Shown: positions 18,371 through 27,524 of the stretch, in pieces | Layout of the letters: each line of letters begins with the position of its first letter | Numbering within the stretch: position 1 is the first letter of the stretch | Assembly (NCBI RefSeq): GCF_963515715.1 | Contig: NZ_CAUPZS010000002.1 | Span: 186,001-250,000, forward strand | Origin: Clostridium_AW sp963515715 | Lineage (GTDB): Bacteria; Bacillota; Clostridia; Clostridiales; Clostridiaceae | Length of the DNA stretch: 64,000 nucleotides | Reading direction: 5' to 3' | The notes under the pieces: generated by a model | Told to the model about the DNA's origin: nothing | Database searches by the model: none | Seen by the model: the letters and a program-made list of their open reading frames with translations, nothing else | Program-made: the position numbers and the translations under genes

Positions 18371-18594
18371 TAACAACTAAACTATAAAATCGAATAATTT
18401 TTCTAAATGCCGTATTATTCAAAAGAATAAGCGGTATTTTTTATTTCACAATTTGAAAATTAGGCGACATAACTATTGAAATTTGAAAGATGAACAATGT
18501 TCTTTGAAAATTGAATAATACGGTGTTAGGAAGTAAAATTACCTTGTATTTATTATCAAATCAACCATGAATTAGTGTATAAATATGATATAAT
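18371..18594 (+). repeat. Inter-cassette element: D2 terminator, boxA, U3 and promoter
   Basis: D2 box AAATGCCGTATTATTC (18405-18420) with its hairpin to 18442. Then comes TGTTCTTTGAAAATTGAATA (18498-18517) with U3 box GAATAATACGGTGTT (18513-18527). The promoter is an extended -10, TGATATAAT, ending at 18594. Confidence 0.8.
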
Positions 18595-18658
18595 TACTAT
18601 TAGTTAAGTAACAATAGTAATATATTACGTAATAAATTACACACAAGGAGGGTGAATA

Positions 18659-19129
18659 GTGAATTATGTTTTTCTTCCTATGAATAAAGAATATGCAAAT
18701 GAGATTGCGTATAATTGGAGGTACAATGGAATATATTCATTCTATGACATGACGGCTGATGAAGAGGATTTAAAGGAATTTCTTAACGAGGATAATTGGA
18801 CAGGACATTATTTCGCAGTTCTTAATGATAAAAGTGAATTAGTTGCTTTTTACTCATATATCTTTGAATATGGAGTTATGTGGATAGGTTTTGGTATAAA
18901 ACCTGAATTAACAGGAAGAGGAATTGGAACTGAATTTGTAGTCGCAGGTATTAACTTTGGAGTGGAAAAGTTTGAATATAAACAAAATTGCATTATGTTG
19001 GCAGTTGCTTCATTTAATAAACGAGCAATAAAAGTATATGAGAAGATAGGATTTCAGTTTGTAGAGAAGTATATGCAAAAAACAAATGGTGGAGAATATG
19101 AATTTATTAAGATGAAGAAAGTAATATAA
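18659..19129 (+). CDS. GNAT acetyltransferase
   Basis: A 156-residue GNAT enzyme; PELTGRGIGTEFV is the acetyl-CoA binding loop and VASFNKRAIKVYEKIGF the conserved end of the fold. The substrate is unknown. GTG 18659 is the start, after AAGGAGGG. A paralogue at 46252-46722 is about 80 percent identical by eye and has the same leader, so the whole cassette was duplicated or acquired twice. It sits alone between U3 and D3. Confidence 0.85.
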   Translation: MNYVFLPMNKEYANEIAYNWRYNGIYSFYDMTADEEDLKEFLNEDNWTGHYFAVLNDKSELVAFYSYIFEYGVMWIGFGIKPELTGRGIGTEFVVAGINFGVEKFEYKQNCIMLAVASFNKRAIKVYEKIGFQFVEKYMQKTNGGEYEFIKMKKVI

Positions 19130-19137
19130 ATGGCAAA

Positions 19138-19322
19138 TTTCTTATTTAACGTCATAACTGAAAAAACGAATAATTTAGTAAGACACCGTAAAGTTCAAGT
19201 CTGAATTTTACGGTGTTTTTGCGTCGCAATACAAATAAATTACAACATAAATATGATATTTAAAATACGAACAATGTTCTTTGAAAATTGAATAATGCGG
19301 TGTTTACAAAATATGCTATAAT
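19138..19322 (+). repeat. Inter-cassette element: D3 terminator, boxA, U4 and promoter
   Basis: D3 box GACACCGTAAAGTTC (19182-19196) with hairpin end ACGGTGTTTTT. A conserved spacer leads to TGTTCTTTGAAAATTG and U4 box GAATAATGCGGTGTTT (19290-19305). The extended -10 TGCTATAAT ends at 19322. Confidence 0.8.
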
Positions 19323-19534
19323 GAATTCATAATGGTAATTTATGACGACTTAACTATAGTTAGTATTAGTTTATATATTATGAAGAAAAAGAACTGTCCC
19401 CATTGATTCCCTTTAACAAACAAAGGGTGTCAAAGATACTAACTTAAATATGAGAAAAATATGTCTTGGCAATGAGGTGCATTACATTTATTTATAAATG
19501 ATACTATTAAAAATCTAGGGAAGTGGGGTGCATT

Positions 19535-20497
19535 ATGCCAAAAAATGATAATATGCTAGCAATTTTATGGATGCTGAATTCAGGTACAAAAATAACTGCA
19601 AAGCAAATATCCGAAAGGTTAGAAATAAACATAAGGTCAGTTTATCGTTATATGGATGCATTGTGTGTTAGTGGAGTGCCAATAATATCGGAGCCTGGTC
19701 ATAACGGCGGATATAGTTTGCTTAACAATTTTATCCGAACACCCCTGTTTTTTGACCTTGAAGAGAAAAAATCACTTTTACATGCTTCCATTTTTGCAAT
19801 GGAAGCAGGATATCCTTTTATGGAAGCACTAAATAGTGCAACATCAAAGTTAAAGATGTTCTCGAATCAAGAACAAGAAAAAGTTCTTAATCGTCATTTA
19901 GTCGGATTTGAAGTAGTGAGTCGTACTTGCGATCCAGCTGTCAAACCTATATTAAGGGAGATTGAGCAAGCTGTTGCTAATGAATGCTCTATGGAAATTG
20001 AATACTGTGCAGGTTATGAAGGGCATCCCCAGCATAGGGTTGTTGACCCCTATGGGATGCTTTACTGGAACAATAAATGGTATGCTATTGCATTTTGCCA
20101 TCTTAGGAATGAAATTCGTAGTTTTAGGGTAGATAGAATAGTAAATATTATAAGCACTAAAAATTCATTTAAGCGTCCTGAAGCTTTTTCGGCACGTGAG
20201 TTTTTTACAAAAAACTTATTATCGAATGTAGAAAGCAAAGTAGGACTTTGCACTTTAGTAATTGAGGGCAAATCAGAAGCATTGAATGACCTTTGTGCAC
20301 ATTGGTTTTTAGGATATCATCTGATAGAACGAACTGAATGCAGAGCTAATTTTTTAATGGATGAAGACTCAATCCATACCTATGTTCCTCATATTCTACT
20401 TCAATATGGTAAATCAATAAAGGTGCTTGAACCAAATAGTTTTAAAGATGCTATGGCAGCAATTCTTAGAGATTTGATGGCCCATTATCTTCACTGA
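19535..20497 (+). CDS. HTH_11/WYL-domain transcriptional regulator (YafY type)
   Basis: The N-terminal 55 residues hold a winged helix (ISERLEINIRSVYRYMDALC, then GVPIISEPGHNGGY). The middle is a WYL domain (GMLYWNNKWYAIAFCHLRNE, then FRVDRI), thought to bind a ligand or nucleic acid. GTGGGG sets the start at ATG 19535. It shares one cassette (U4 to D4) with a DJ-1/PfpI gene 100 bases downstream and probably regulates it; two-gene cassettes are rare in this array. The 19323-19534 leader holds no other gene. Confidence 0.85.
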   Translation: MPKNDNMLAILWMLNSGTKITAKQISERLEINIRSVYRYMDALCVSGVPIISEPGHNGGYSLLNNFIRTPLFFDLEEKKSLLHASIFAMEAGYPFMEALNSATSKLKMFSNQEQEKVLNRHLVGFEVVSRTCDPAVKPILREIEQAVANECSMEIEYCAGYEGHPQHRVVDPYGMLYWNNKWYAIAFCHLRNEIRSFRVDRIVNIISTKNSFKRPEAFSAREFFTKNLLSNVESKVGLCTLVIEGKSEALNDLCAHWFLGYHLIERTECRANFLMDEDSIHTYVPHILLQYGKSIKVLEPNSFKDAMAAILRDLMAHYLH

Positions 20498-20597
20498 CTT
20501 AATTTGTCAGTGAAGATAATATATAATAGATCGAGATGGAGTTTGAGACCATCCTGTAACAAATAGCAACAATAAAATGAATGTGGAGGAATAGAAA

Positions 20598-21224
20598 ATG
20601 AAGAATACAGTATATCTTTATGTATTTGATACAATGGCAGACTGGGAAATAGGTTATTTAAGCACTGAAATCAATTCGGGAAGGTACTACAAAAAGGGAT
20701 TAATGCCGCTAAAAGTAGTAACTGTAGGAATTACCAAGACCCCTATTACTACAATGGGAGGTCTGAAAATATTGCCAGAAATTGAACTTAAGGAGTGTAG
20801 TGTTAAAGATACTGCTGCTTTGATTCTACCTGGTGGGAATACATGGACAGAAGCAATTCATGCTCCCATTATAAGAATGGCTGAAAAATATTTAGAGAAA
20901 GGTATTGTTGTAGGGGCAATTTGTGGTGCTACAATAGGACTTGCTATGGGGGGAGTATTGGATCAACGAGCTCATACAAGCAATGACTTGGGGTATCTTA
21001 AAATGGTCTGCCCAAGCTATGATGGAGAAAAGTATTATAAGCAGGAATGTGTAGTAACTGATGGAAGTTTGATTACTGCTTCTGGAATAGCTCCCCTTGA
21101 ATTTGCTTTACATATATTGAAAATTCTAGATGTATTCTTACCGCAAACCCTAGATTCCTGGTACAATCTTTATAAAACCCAAGAGTCAAAATATTTCTTT
21201 GAGTTGATGAACTCAATTCAATAA
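20598..21224 (+). CDS. DJ-1/PfpI family protein (type 1 glutamine amidotransferase-like)
   Basis: A complete 208-residue DJ-1/PfpI protein. The nucleophile elbow GAICGATIGLA has the active Cys near residue 114. Family members are deglycases, proteases or stress proteins, so the activity stays open. TGGAGGAAT precedes the start. It is a paralogue of the truncated gene at 17462 and is the second gene of its cassette, behind the WYL regulator. Confidence 0.85.
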   Translation: MKNTVYLYVFDTMADWEIGYLSTEINSGRYYKKGLMPLKVVTVGITKTPITTMGGLKILPEIELKECSVKDTAALILPGGNTWTEAIHAPIIRMAEKYLEKGIVVGAICGATIGLAMGGVLDQRAHTSNDLGYLKMVCPSYDGEKYYKQECVVTDGSLITASGIAPLEFALHILKILDVFLPQTLDSWYNLYKTQESKYFFELMNSIQ

Positions 21225-21281
21225 AATGGCTTAAAGTGGGTAAGATAGCTACTTTTCACCACCTTTTACTTTAGCGTGGGT

Positions 21282-21449
21282 TTTGTCGGCAATGTCGGCG
21301 ACACCCCTCCAAGGAATCAAGAGTATCTCATTGTTTATGATTATAATACTCCGATAATCAGCTATGGTGCCGAAGGAAGAATCCATTAATCTTTGGAACT
21401 GCTTGGAGGAGAAGATGCAATGACTAAAGTTAATAAGTATAATTATTAG
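21282..21449 (+). pseudogene. Unidentified gene remnant
   Basis: One frame reads FVGNVGDTPPRNQEYLIVYD and continues through YGAEGRIH to an in-frame stop. The frame then carries on as SLELLGGEDAMTKVNK to the next stop. There is no start or ribosome site. The composition looks coding, so this is a fragment of a gene lodged between the PfpI gene and the D4 terminator. I do not recognise the family. Confidence 0.45.
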
Positions 21450-21457
21450 TACGCATT

Positions 21458-21595
21458 CTTCTTATTTAACGACTAAAATTAAAAATCGAATATTTTATGC
21501 AAATACCGTATTATTCGAATGAATTCTACGGTATTTTTACGTCGCAATTCAAATAGATTGTAATGTAACTATTGAAATTGGGAATATGGTATAAT
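21458..21595 (+). repeat. D4 terminator followed by a new promoter, no boxA/U
   Basis: D4 box AAATACCGTATTATTC (21501-21516) with hairpin to about 21538, then GTCGCAATTC and an extended -10 TGGTATAAT ending at 21595. The boxA and U expected here are missing. Confidence 0.75.
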
Positions 21596-21674
21596 TTTCT
21601 TGTTGGACAAGTATTATATTTCCATACAAAGATTATTTGTATAATCTATAAGTAATTTTGATAGAGGTGTTGAG

Positions 21675-21803
21675 ATGAAAAAGTGCCTCCATCCTTATGA
21701 AACGAAAACCTTGGGTGACGGTGATGATTGCTGTAATTGTCGATATATTATCGGTGGAAGTTGTGAGTGGTCTCCCGAAAAAGGATTTGTAGATAGAAAA
21801 TAA
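21675..21803 (+). CDS. Small cysteine-rich protein
   Basis: A 42-residue frame starting MKKCLHPYETKTLGDGDDCC and ending NCRYIIGGSCEWSPEKGFVDR plus K. Five cysteines, with CCNC, suggest metal binding. An AGAGGTG box and the promoter at 21590 support it, but it is short and I know no family. It precedes the frameshifted CPBP gene and may share its transcript. Confidence 0.5.
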   Translation: MKKCLHPYETKTLGDGDDCCNCRYIIGGSCEWSPEKGFVDRK

Positions 21804-21923
21804 AAAACTCAAAGAACAATTAGAAGTTCTTAGAGGTAAGTTATATGGAGAAATGTAATGTACACAATTTTAATATAATGTGTAGCAAGGATTATTTATA
21901 TAACTAGAAGAGGTAAATATTAA

Positions 21924-22633
21924 ATGATAAAAGATAAACCTATTTTAAAGTCTATAATATGGACATTTGTAATCTTGATTTTTCCAGTAGTATCTGGAGT
22001 AATAACACAAGTGTTAATGATGAATAATATTCAAACAATGTTTATTCAAGGATGTTTTATGTTAATCTCATTAATAGTTCCAATAGTATATATGTGCAAA
22101 TTTAAAATTAGTTTTAAAAAAATTGGATTAATAAAAATAGAAAATGGAAGTGCAAAGAAAGTTTTATTTTTTTTGCCGTTAGTAATTGCTGAGGCTTCTT
22201 TCTTGTTAGTTGGAATTCGTCTAAATAGTATAAAATATATTATTACACTTTTATTTTTTACAATAGCAGTAGGAATCTCAGAAGAAATCTATTTTAGAGG
22301 AATTATTTTAAAATTATTAGAAGAAAAATATCCTAAAAAAAATCTATTATTATTTCTGCTTTAGTATTTGGAATAGGTCATATTGCTAGTGTATTTGCAG
22401 ATAGAAGTATTTTAATAATAGTATTCCAAATATTAAATGCTTTAGTATTTGGGATAATTGCTGCTGAAATTGTTACTATTACAAAAAGTTTAATTCCAAT
22501 AATTATATGGCATTTTGTATTTAATTTTGTAAATTATATTACATTAGCAACTGGAGTAAATGAGATATTTGTGATTGGATTTCAAGAAAGTATTATGATT
22601 ATTTATGCTTATAACTTATGGAGTAAAATATAG
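21924..22633 (+). pseudogene. CPBP intramembrane metalloprotease, frameshifted at an A run
   Basis: The first part (21924-22364) is membrane helices plus SEEIYFRGIIL, the EExxxR motif of CPBP (Abi) proteases. After the run of eight As near 22336 the rest continues in another frame as SALVFGIGHIASVFADR and WHFVFNFVNYI, the His and Asn motifs, ending at 22633. With one base changed in the A run the protein would be full length, about 236 residues. It may be a true mutation, a slippage switch, or a sequencing error. The cassette's D box is also missing. Confidence 0.8.
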
Positions 22634-22711
22634 TTAAAAAATAAGGATATAGTGAAGTTATGAAACTATAAGTTATGGGCATAGTCTGTATTTGCAGTTA
22701 ATACGCAATCT

Positions 22712-22782
22712 GATTATTAGACGACATAACTATTGAAATCTGAAATAAGAATAATGTTCTTTGAAAATTGAATAATGCGGTG
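22712..22782 (+). repeat. Cassette start: shoulder, boxA and U5
   Basis: The shoulder GACGACATAACTATTGAAA leads to TGTTCTTTGAAAATTG and U5 box GAATAATGCGGTG (22770-22782). It pairs perfectly with D5 of its own cassette, including the unusual GC step. The preceding cassette has no D box here. Confidence 0.8.
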
Positions 22783-22942
22783 AAAAAATTGCTTGAAAAT
22801 CTTCTCTCATATATGGCTTATCTAGGATTAAATGGTTATACATGATATAGTTACTAGTGATAAAGTTAGAATAGTAAGATATTACGCCCTAGTAGTAAAC
22901 AAGAAAGATAAATGATACATAAAACAGAATGGAGTTGTTAAG

Positions 22943-23458
22943 ATGAAAATACCTAATGTTTCTCTTAGTGAATTTGGATATGAGGGAACCATTGAGTTAC
23001 AGTCATGGAATGAATTTTTAACTGATTTAAATGGAGTGTATAGTTTAGATATTGGTGGCGACATGGTTGAAGAAAACCCGACAATCTCTCAGGAACACAT
23101 AGCCGCTTATAATTATGCTATAAAGAATCAGAACATTATTAGGGATTCTATTATTACAGTCTTAATGGAAAAATATCCAGGACTGCAAAGTGAATATGGC
23201 TATGATGAGGATGAAGCAGTAGAGCTTATGCCTGATATAAAGGATAAAGAAGACTTTAAAGATTTGATAGGACTATCAAGGATTCATATAATGAATATTT
23301 TTAAAGATGGTATAGCATATACTGGCTACGAGTTTACATGTACATGGGATGAGGAGCATGGCTTAGGAGTGATGATGTATCAAAATAAGGTGATTGCTAT
23401 GGGGGGCGCAGACACGTCATTTTTAACATGGGTCGCCAAAGAGGATGCAGAAAAATGA
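22943..23458 (+). CDS. DUF6985-like protein
   Basis: A 171-residue soluble acidic protein. The C-terminal WDEEHGLGVMMYQNKVIAMG followed by GADTSF is what I recall as the mark of DUF6985, found in polymorphic-toxin immunity-type and other accessory loci. Family assignment is by memory and function is unknown. GGAGTTG precedes the start. It is the single gene of the cassette bounded by U5 and D5. No toxin partner lies beside it. Confidence 0.55.
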   Translation: MKIPNVSLSEFGYEGTIELQSWNEFLTDLNGVYSLDIGGDMVEENPTISQEHIAAYNYAIKNQNIIRDSIITVLMEKYPGLQSEYGYDEDEAVELMPDIKDKEDFKDLIGLSRIHIMNIFKDGIAYTGYEFTCTWDEEHGLGVMMYQNKVIAMGGADTSFLTWVAKEDAEK

Positions 23459-23506
23459 TATCTTAATAATTTATAAATCAATAGTGGAGCATTAGTACGC
23501 AATCTT

Positions 23507-23689
23507 CTAATTTAGCGTCACAACAATAAAAATCGAATAATTATTTTAAACACCGCATTATTCAGAATTGAATTTTACGGTGTTTTTGCGTCGCAATACA
23601 AATAAATTACAACATAAATATGATATTTAAAATACAAATAATGTTCTTTGAAAACTGAACAATACGGTATTTACAATATATGTTATAAT
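23507..23689 (+). repeat. Inter-cassette element: D5 terminator, boxA, U6 and promoter
   Basis: D5 box AAACACCGCATTATTC (23548-23563); its C mispairs with its own hairpin arm (TACGGTG) but matches U5. Then TGTTCTTTGAAAACTGAACA, U6 box GAACAATACGGTATTT (23657-23672) and -10 TGTTATAAT ending 23689. Confidence 0.8.
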
Positions 23690-23746
23690 TAATTCATAAT
23701 AGGCAGAAAAGGCGAATGAAATTTATAGAAGATGGTAGGTGAGAAA

Positions 23747-24475
23747 ATGCTTAATGCTGGAAGCCGGATTGTAAATAGTTGGCTATACCCTATTCAAGAT
23801 GGTTATGTTTTGATTGATACAGGATACGAAAACGGGTTTGTGCACTTTAAAAGACGATTATCCAGATTAAATATAGAATTGGAAAGCATTCGATACGTAT
23901 TTCTAACACATGCACATGACGACCATGCAGGTTTTTTGAATCAGCTTTTAACGGAACTGCCTGATACAAAGGTAGTGATGAGTAAAAAAGCCTTAGAAAT
24001 TCTATATAAAGGACAAAACTCTTTTATTGGCGGCTGTACTAGCCGTATAGCTCTTCTTTTCTGTAAGATCATGGAGTTTTTAGGAAAAGGAGAACATCGT
24101 TTTCCACCGCTAAACCAGGAGTTTGAAAAAAGATGTTTTTGTGTATCTGAGGGTAACCTTAAAGAAATTGAAGGAGAGCTATGCGGAAAAATCATCAACA
24201 CACCAGGGCATACTACTGATTCCATTTCACTCCTGCTTGATAATGGCGTCTTATTTTGTGGTGATGCTGCTATGAACGGTCTACCGAGTATTCACAAAGT
24301 AACAATCTGGGCAGAAGATAAAATCGAATTTGCCCGATCTTGGGAAGTAATCATCGGTACAAGACCCCAAAAGATTTATCCTGGACACGGATCACCATTT
24401 GTATATCAGGAGTTAGAAAAAAATTTGCCCTATGCCCGTAAAATGAATTTATACCCTTTAGGCATTGCAAAATAA
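23747..24475 (+). CDS. Metallo-beta-lactamase-fold hydrolase
   Basis: A 242-residue MBL-fold protein with the zinc motif THAHDDHAG (about 50-58), a later His in NTPGHTTDS, an Asp in LFCGDAAM and a final His in YPGHGSP. It may be a lactonase, thioesterase or similar; nothing points to beta-lactam use. AGGTGAG favours ATG 23747 over 23732. It is the cargo of the U6 cassette, whose D box at 24542 is decayed. Confidence 0.85.
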   Translation: MLNAGSRIVNSWLYPIQDGYVLIDTGYENGFVHFKRRLSRLNIELESIRYVFLTHAHDDHAGFLNQLLTELPDTKVVMSKKALEILYKGQNSFIGGCTSRIALLFCKIMEFLGKGEHRFPPLNQEFEKRCFCVSEGNLKEIEGELCGKIINTPGHTTDSISLLLDNGVLFCGDAAMNGLPSIHKVTIWAEDKIEFARSWEVIIGTRPQKIYPGHGSPFVYQELEKNLPYARKMNLYPLGIAK

Positions 24476-24541
24476 ATACTATTTACAGTACATCTTATTC
24501 TTAAATAATGAAACCAATATACAATCAAATAATTTATTCAT

Positions 24542-24570
24542 AATACCGTATAAAAAAGAAATTATTTTCC
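24542..24570 (+). repeat. Decayed D6 box
   Basis: AATACCGTAT matches the U6 box of the same cassette (GGTATT type), but the rest of the arm and the terminator are lost. Nothing else is seen in 24476-24719 apart from AT-rich leader DNA. Confidence 0.5.
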
Positions 24571-24719
24571 ATATTAAATAAGTATAATTATGTATTAATA
24601 TGAAAATTGTATTATAATTTTTACATAAGTTAGTTTACAATAGTAAAAATGACGAATCAATTATATATCTTAGGTTTGATAGACCACAAGCTTTTATAAG
24701 TTTAAATGAGGTGGAATTT

Positions 24720-25211
24720 ATGAAAACAATCTTCAGACACATGAGGATACTTATTCTATTAATCCTATCAATAACCTTGATAGCCTGTAACAAACAAAAA
24801 TCTAACATCGAAGAGTTCATTCAGGAAAATCAGCTTGAAAGCATAGTATCTAAATCCATATCTGACTTTGCTTCCTCAAATCGAAATAATAAAGCTGTTT
24901 TTGAATCTCATAAAATAGTTGGCAAAGAACTAAAAAGGGATATTCTAAGTGTTTATGTAATCGGATATGTCATAGGAGTTTACGACAATAATCAGGGTTT
25001 TGGAGGGGAATTTCCTGCACATATAAAAATACAAAAGACTGAAGATAACTATAAAGTAGTTAGCTATAAGGATGCCTTGGCAAGCGCGGATGTGTATGAT
25101 ATTATGCCTAAAAAATATGCAAAGGATATCTTTAATTATGACACTTCAAGTTTATCTCAAGTAGTGAAGGAACAAATGGAGGATTGGGAGAAGAATAACA
25201 AATCAAATTGA
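24720..25211 (+). CDS. Lipoprotein of unknown function
   Basis: The first 25 residues form a lipoprotein signal ending in the lipobox LIAC, so Cys becomes lipidated and the protein is anchored outside the membrane. The mature part of about 140 residues has a two-strand core (LSVYVIGYVIGVYDNNQGFG) and no motif I know. GAGGTGG favours ATG 24720 over the GTG nine bases upstream. It is a cassette gene; its D box follows at 25308 but its boxA/U is not visible. Confidence 0.75.
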   Translation: MKTIFRHMRILILLILSITLIACNKQKSNIEEFIQENQLESIVSKSISDFASSNRNNKAVFESHKIVGKELKRDILSVYVIGYVIGVYDNNQGFGGEFPAHIKIQKTEDNYKVVSYKDALASADVYDIMPKKYAKDIFNYDTSSLSQVVKEQMEDWEKNNKSN

Positions 25212-25255
25212 TAGCTTAGGAAAATAGAGCAATAATAGAAATACATAGATTACTT

Positions 25256-25347
25256 CAGAATCTTCTTATAAGGCGTAACACATTATATAATTAAAGACTT
25301 TATTCATAATACCGTATTATTCAACGTGAATATGCGGTATTTTTTAT
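25256..25347 (+). repeat. D7 terminator
   Basis: D7 box AATACCGTATTATTC (25308-25322) with its partner GAATATGCGGTATTTTTT. No boxA or U follows; the next gene's leader has only ATATGATATAG and the box GGTAATTTGTGATGAC. Confidence 0.7.
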
Positions 25348-25454
25348 GCCGCAATACAAATATATTACAACAGAAATATGATATAGTTATCATTAGTTAA
25401 CTAAAAATGGTAATTTGTGATGACATATTTTTAATATTAATGGGAGGGTTAAAC

Positions 25455-26084
25455 ATGTATACTTGTGCTATGTGTAGTGAAAATTATTGTAAAAAAGGAG
25501 AACTTGAAAAATTACCTCGTAATTGTCCATGCAGTGAAAAAGAAGAACAAGAAAAAATAAAGAAGTTATATAATGAAGAGGAAAATTATAAATTAGCATA
25601 TAACTCAGCATTAGTTGAAGCAGAAGGATATTGTAAAAACACAAGACTTGAAGAGATAATGGATTTTGCAAATAAGTGTAATTTTAAAAAGTTAGGAGTA
25701 GCTTTCTGTGTAGGTTTAAATAAAGAAGCAAAAATATTATGTTCAATATTAAAAAATAATGGGTTTGAGGTTAATTCAGTTGCATGTAAAAATGGAAGCA
25801 TACCTAAAGAATTTTTAAATATTAAAGATAGTGAAAAAGTAAGCCCAGATACTTACGAGTCAATGTGTAATCCTATAGGACAAGCAATATTTTTAAATGA
25901 ATCTAAAACAGAACTTAATATAATTTTAGGTTTATGCGTAGGGCATGATAGTTTATTTATTAAGTATTCCAATGCACCTATAACTGTTTTTGCAGTAAAG
26001 GATAGAGTTTTAGGTCATAATCCATTAGCTGTAATTTATCAAGCAGAAGCGTACTATAAAAATAAATTATTTCCACAAAAATAA
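25455..26084 (+). CDS. DUF1847 family metal-binding protein
   Basis: A 209-residue protein with an N-terminal cysteine cluster (YTCAMCSENYC, then NCPC) and further Cys in AFCVGLNKEA, SVACKNGS and SMCNPIGQA, and LCVGHDSLF, as in the DUF1847 family. The cysteines probably bind zinc or an iron-sulfur cluster; function is unknown. GGGAGGG sets the start. Residues about 74-124 correspond to the 156-base exact copy at 11666-11821. The D8 terminator follows. Confidence 0.8.
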   Translation: MYTCAMCSENYCKKGELEKLPRNCPCSEKEEQEKIKKLYNEEENYKLAYNSALVEAEGYCKNTRLEEIMDFANKCNFKKLGVAFCVGLNKEAKILCSILKNNGFEVNSVACKNGSIPKEFLNIKDSEKVSPDTYESMCNPIGQAIFLNESKTELNIILGLCVGHDSLFIKYSNAPITVFAVKDRVLGHNPLAVIYQAEAYYKNKLFPQK

Positions 26085-26179
26085 TAAGTCGTATTTACCT
26101 CAAAACTTGATACTGAAACAGATGAATATAATAAAAGCTTCGGAATATTCTCGTTTGAGGTAACAATCGAAAAATGAAC

Positions 26180-26232
26180 AATTTATAAAGACACCGCACT
26201 ATTCAGAATTGAATTTTGCGGTGTTTTTACGT
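26180..26232 (+). repeat. D8 terminator with compensatory stem
   Basis: ACACCGCACTATTC (26191-26204) pairs with TTGCGGTGTTTTT. Both arms carry the change (CGCA/TGCG) relative to the common CGTA/TACG form. Confidence 0.75.
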
Positions 26233-26249
26233 CGTATTTCAAATATATT

Positions 26250-26417
26250 ATGAAAAAACAGATGTCTTTTATAGTTAAACGAAATGGTAAGTATGATAAT
26301 GCGGATAAACTTAATTTATTGCTTAATGATGGTTGGCCAGTTAGCATGATAAACCAAATGAGTGATACTGATAGCCTTAATTGCTATGCTTTGGTTATTC
26401 TTGAAAAGGAAGCATAG
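26250..26417 (+). CDS. Small hypothetical protein with LLNDGW motif
   Basis: A 55-residue frame: MKKQMSFIVKRNGKYDNADK, then LNLLLNDGWPVSM and a final CYALVILEKEA. The pattern of a strand, LL-x-x-GW and a C-terminal strand ending in LEK is familiar from small clostridial proteins that I cannot name. No good ribosome site stands before it. It lies between two D terminators, so it may be a cassette that lost its U box. Confidence 0.45.
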   Translation: MKKQMSFIVKRNGKYDNADKLNLLLNDGWPVSMINQMSDTDSLNCYALVILEKEA

Positions 26418-26440
26418 CATTCTCGTGTTGTTGAGCAATA

Positions 26441-26616
26441 TTCTTATTTAACGTCACAACTGAAAAATGCACAATTTACTAAAACACTGTATTATTCAGG
26501 TTAGAATTTTATGATGTTTTTTCGTCACAATACAAATAAAGCAGAAACAATCAAGGGCGTAGGACAACCTTGCATCCTTATATAAATTGTTCTTTGAAAA
26601 TTGAATAGTCCGGTGT
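26441..26616 (+). repeat. Inter-cassette element: D9 terminator, boxA and U10
   Basis: D9 box AAACACTGTATTATTC with a weaker hairpin to 26522. The spacer from 26535 to 26580 is unlike the others. Then TGTTCTTTGAAAATTGAATA (26588-26607) and U10 box GAATAGTCCGGTGT (26603-26616). Confidence 0.7.
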
Positions 26617-26742
26617 AAAAAAATAAAAGATAGTTACTATTCTCTATGAATAGTATACCAAAAATTTTCCTGAATTATAAGACTGTAAATTAATGTAGTT
26701 ATTTACTATAATTGTTTATAGATTAGAAGGATGGTGTTTAAT

Positions 26743-27483
26743 ATGAAAATTGTAGCTATTAACGGAAGTCACAAAGGTAAATCAGGAAATACTGATATAA
26801 TAGTAACTGCATTTTTGAAGGGAGCGCAAGAGGCAGGCGCAGAAATTGTTAATATTTTTTTGGCGGAAAAAGAGATTAAGCATTGTAAAGCTTGTAAAGC
26901 CTGCTGGTTCAATAGTCCAGGGCAATGTGTAATTAAAGATGATATGTCTGAAATAATGTCTCTTATGGAAGGAGCAGATATTCGTATATTGGCTACTCCT
27001 CTATATTTTGATAATATCTCCAGTAGACTAAAAGTCTTTATGGATCGATTAATGGTGACAGTCAGTCCTTATTGGGAGAAAGATAAAGATGGAGAATGCC
27101 GACATTTAACAACACACTTATCGCCTAAACTAATCATGATATCAAACTGTGGTTATCCTGAAAGGTCCAATTTTCAAGTAATTTCTCACTGGATTAAAAG
27201 AGTTGCACGTAACGCGGATACTGAGGTGATTGGTGAAATATATGCTTCACAAGGTGCTCTCTTGAGTACCCAAGTAGAAGAACTGCGCCCTATAATTTTT
27301 AATTATCTTCAGGCTTTAGAAAAAGCTGGCAAAGAGATTGTTAGCGATATGAGATTGTCAGAGGGAACAAAGAAGTTACTAGAACAAAACTTTATTTCTG
27401 ATGAAATTTACATTCAAGAAGCTAAAAAATACGTTGATAGTATGTTGAAAAATAGTTTTAAAATAGCCTCAAATATATTATAA
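26743..27483 (+). CDS. NADPH-dependent FMN reductase / flavodoxin-like protein
   Basis: A 246-residue flavodoxin-fold oxidoreductase. INGSHKGKSGNTDIIV (about 6-20) is the FMN phosphate loop, and ATPLYFDNISSRLKVFMDRL matches the second flavin loop. CKACKACW holds three cysteines often seen in iron-sulfur flavoproteins of clostridia. It probably reduces quinones or nitro compounds. ATG 26743 is chosen over the ATG at 26731 by ribosome-site spacing. It is cargo of the U10 cassette, but the matching D box is absent, replaced by the insertion-sequence-like hairpin at 27525. Confidence 0.82.
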   Translation: MKIVAINGSHKGKSGNTDIIVTAFLKGAQEAGAEIVNIFLAEKEIKHCKACKACWFNSPGQCVIKDDMSEIMSLMEGADIRILATPLYFDNISSRLKVFMDRLMVTVSPYWEKDKDGECRHLTTHLSPKLIMISNCGYPERSNFQVISHWIKRVARNADTEVIGEIYASQGALLSTQVEELRPIIFNYLQALEKAGKEIVSDMRLSEGTKKLLEQNFISDEIYIQEAKKYVDSMLKNSFKIASNIL

Positions 27484-27524
27484 ATGATTAAGTTTTAAAT
27501 AAAATTTGATTATAAAACAGAGAA

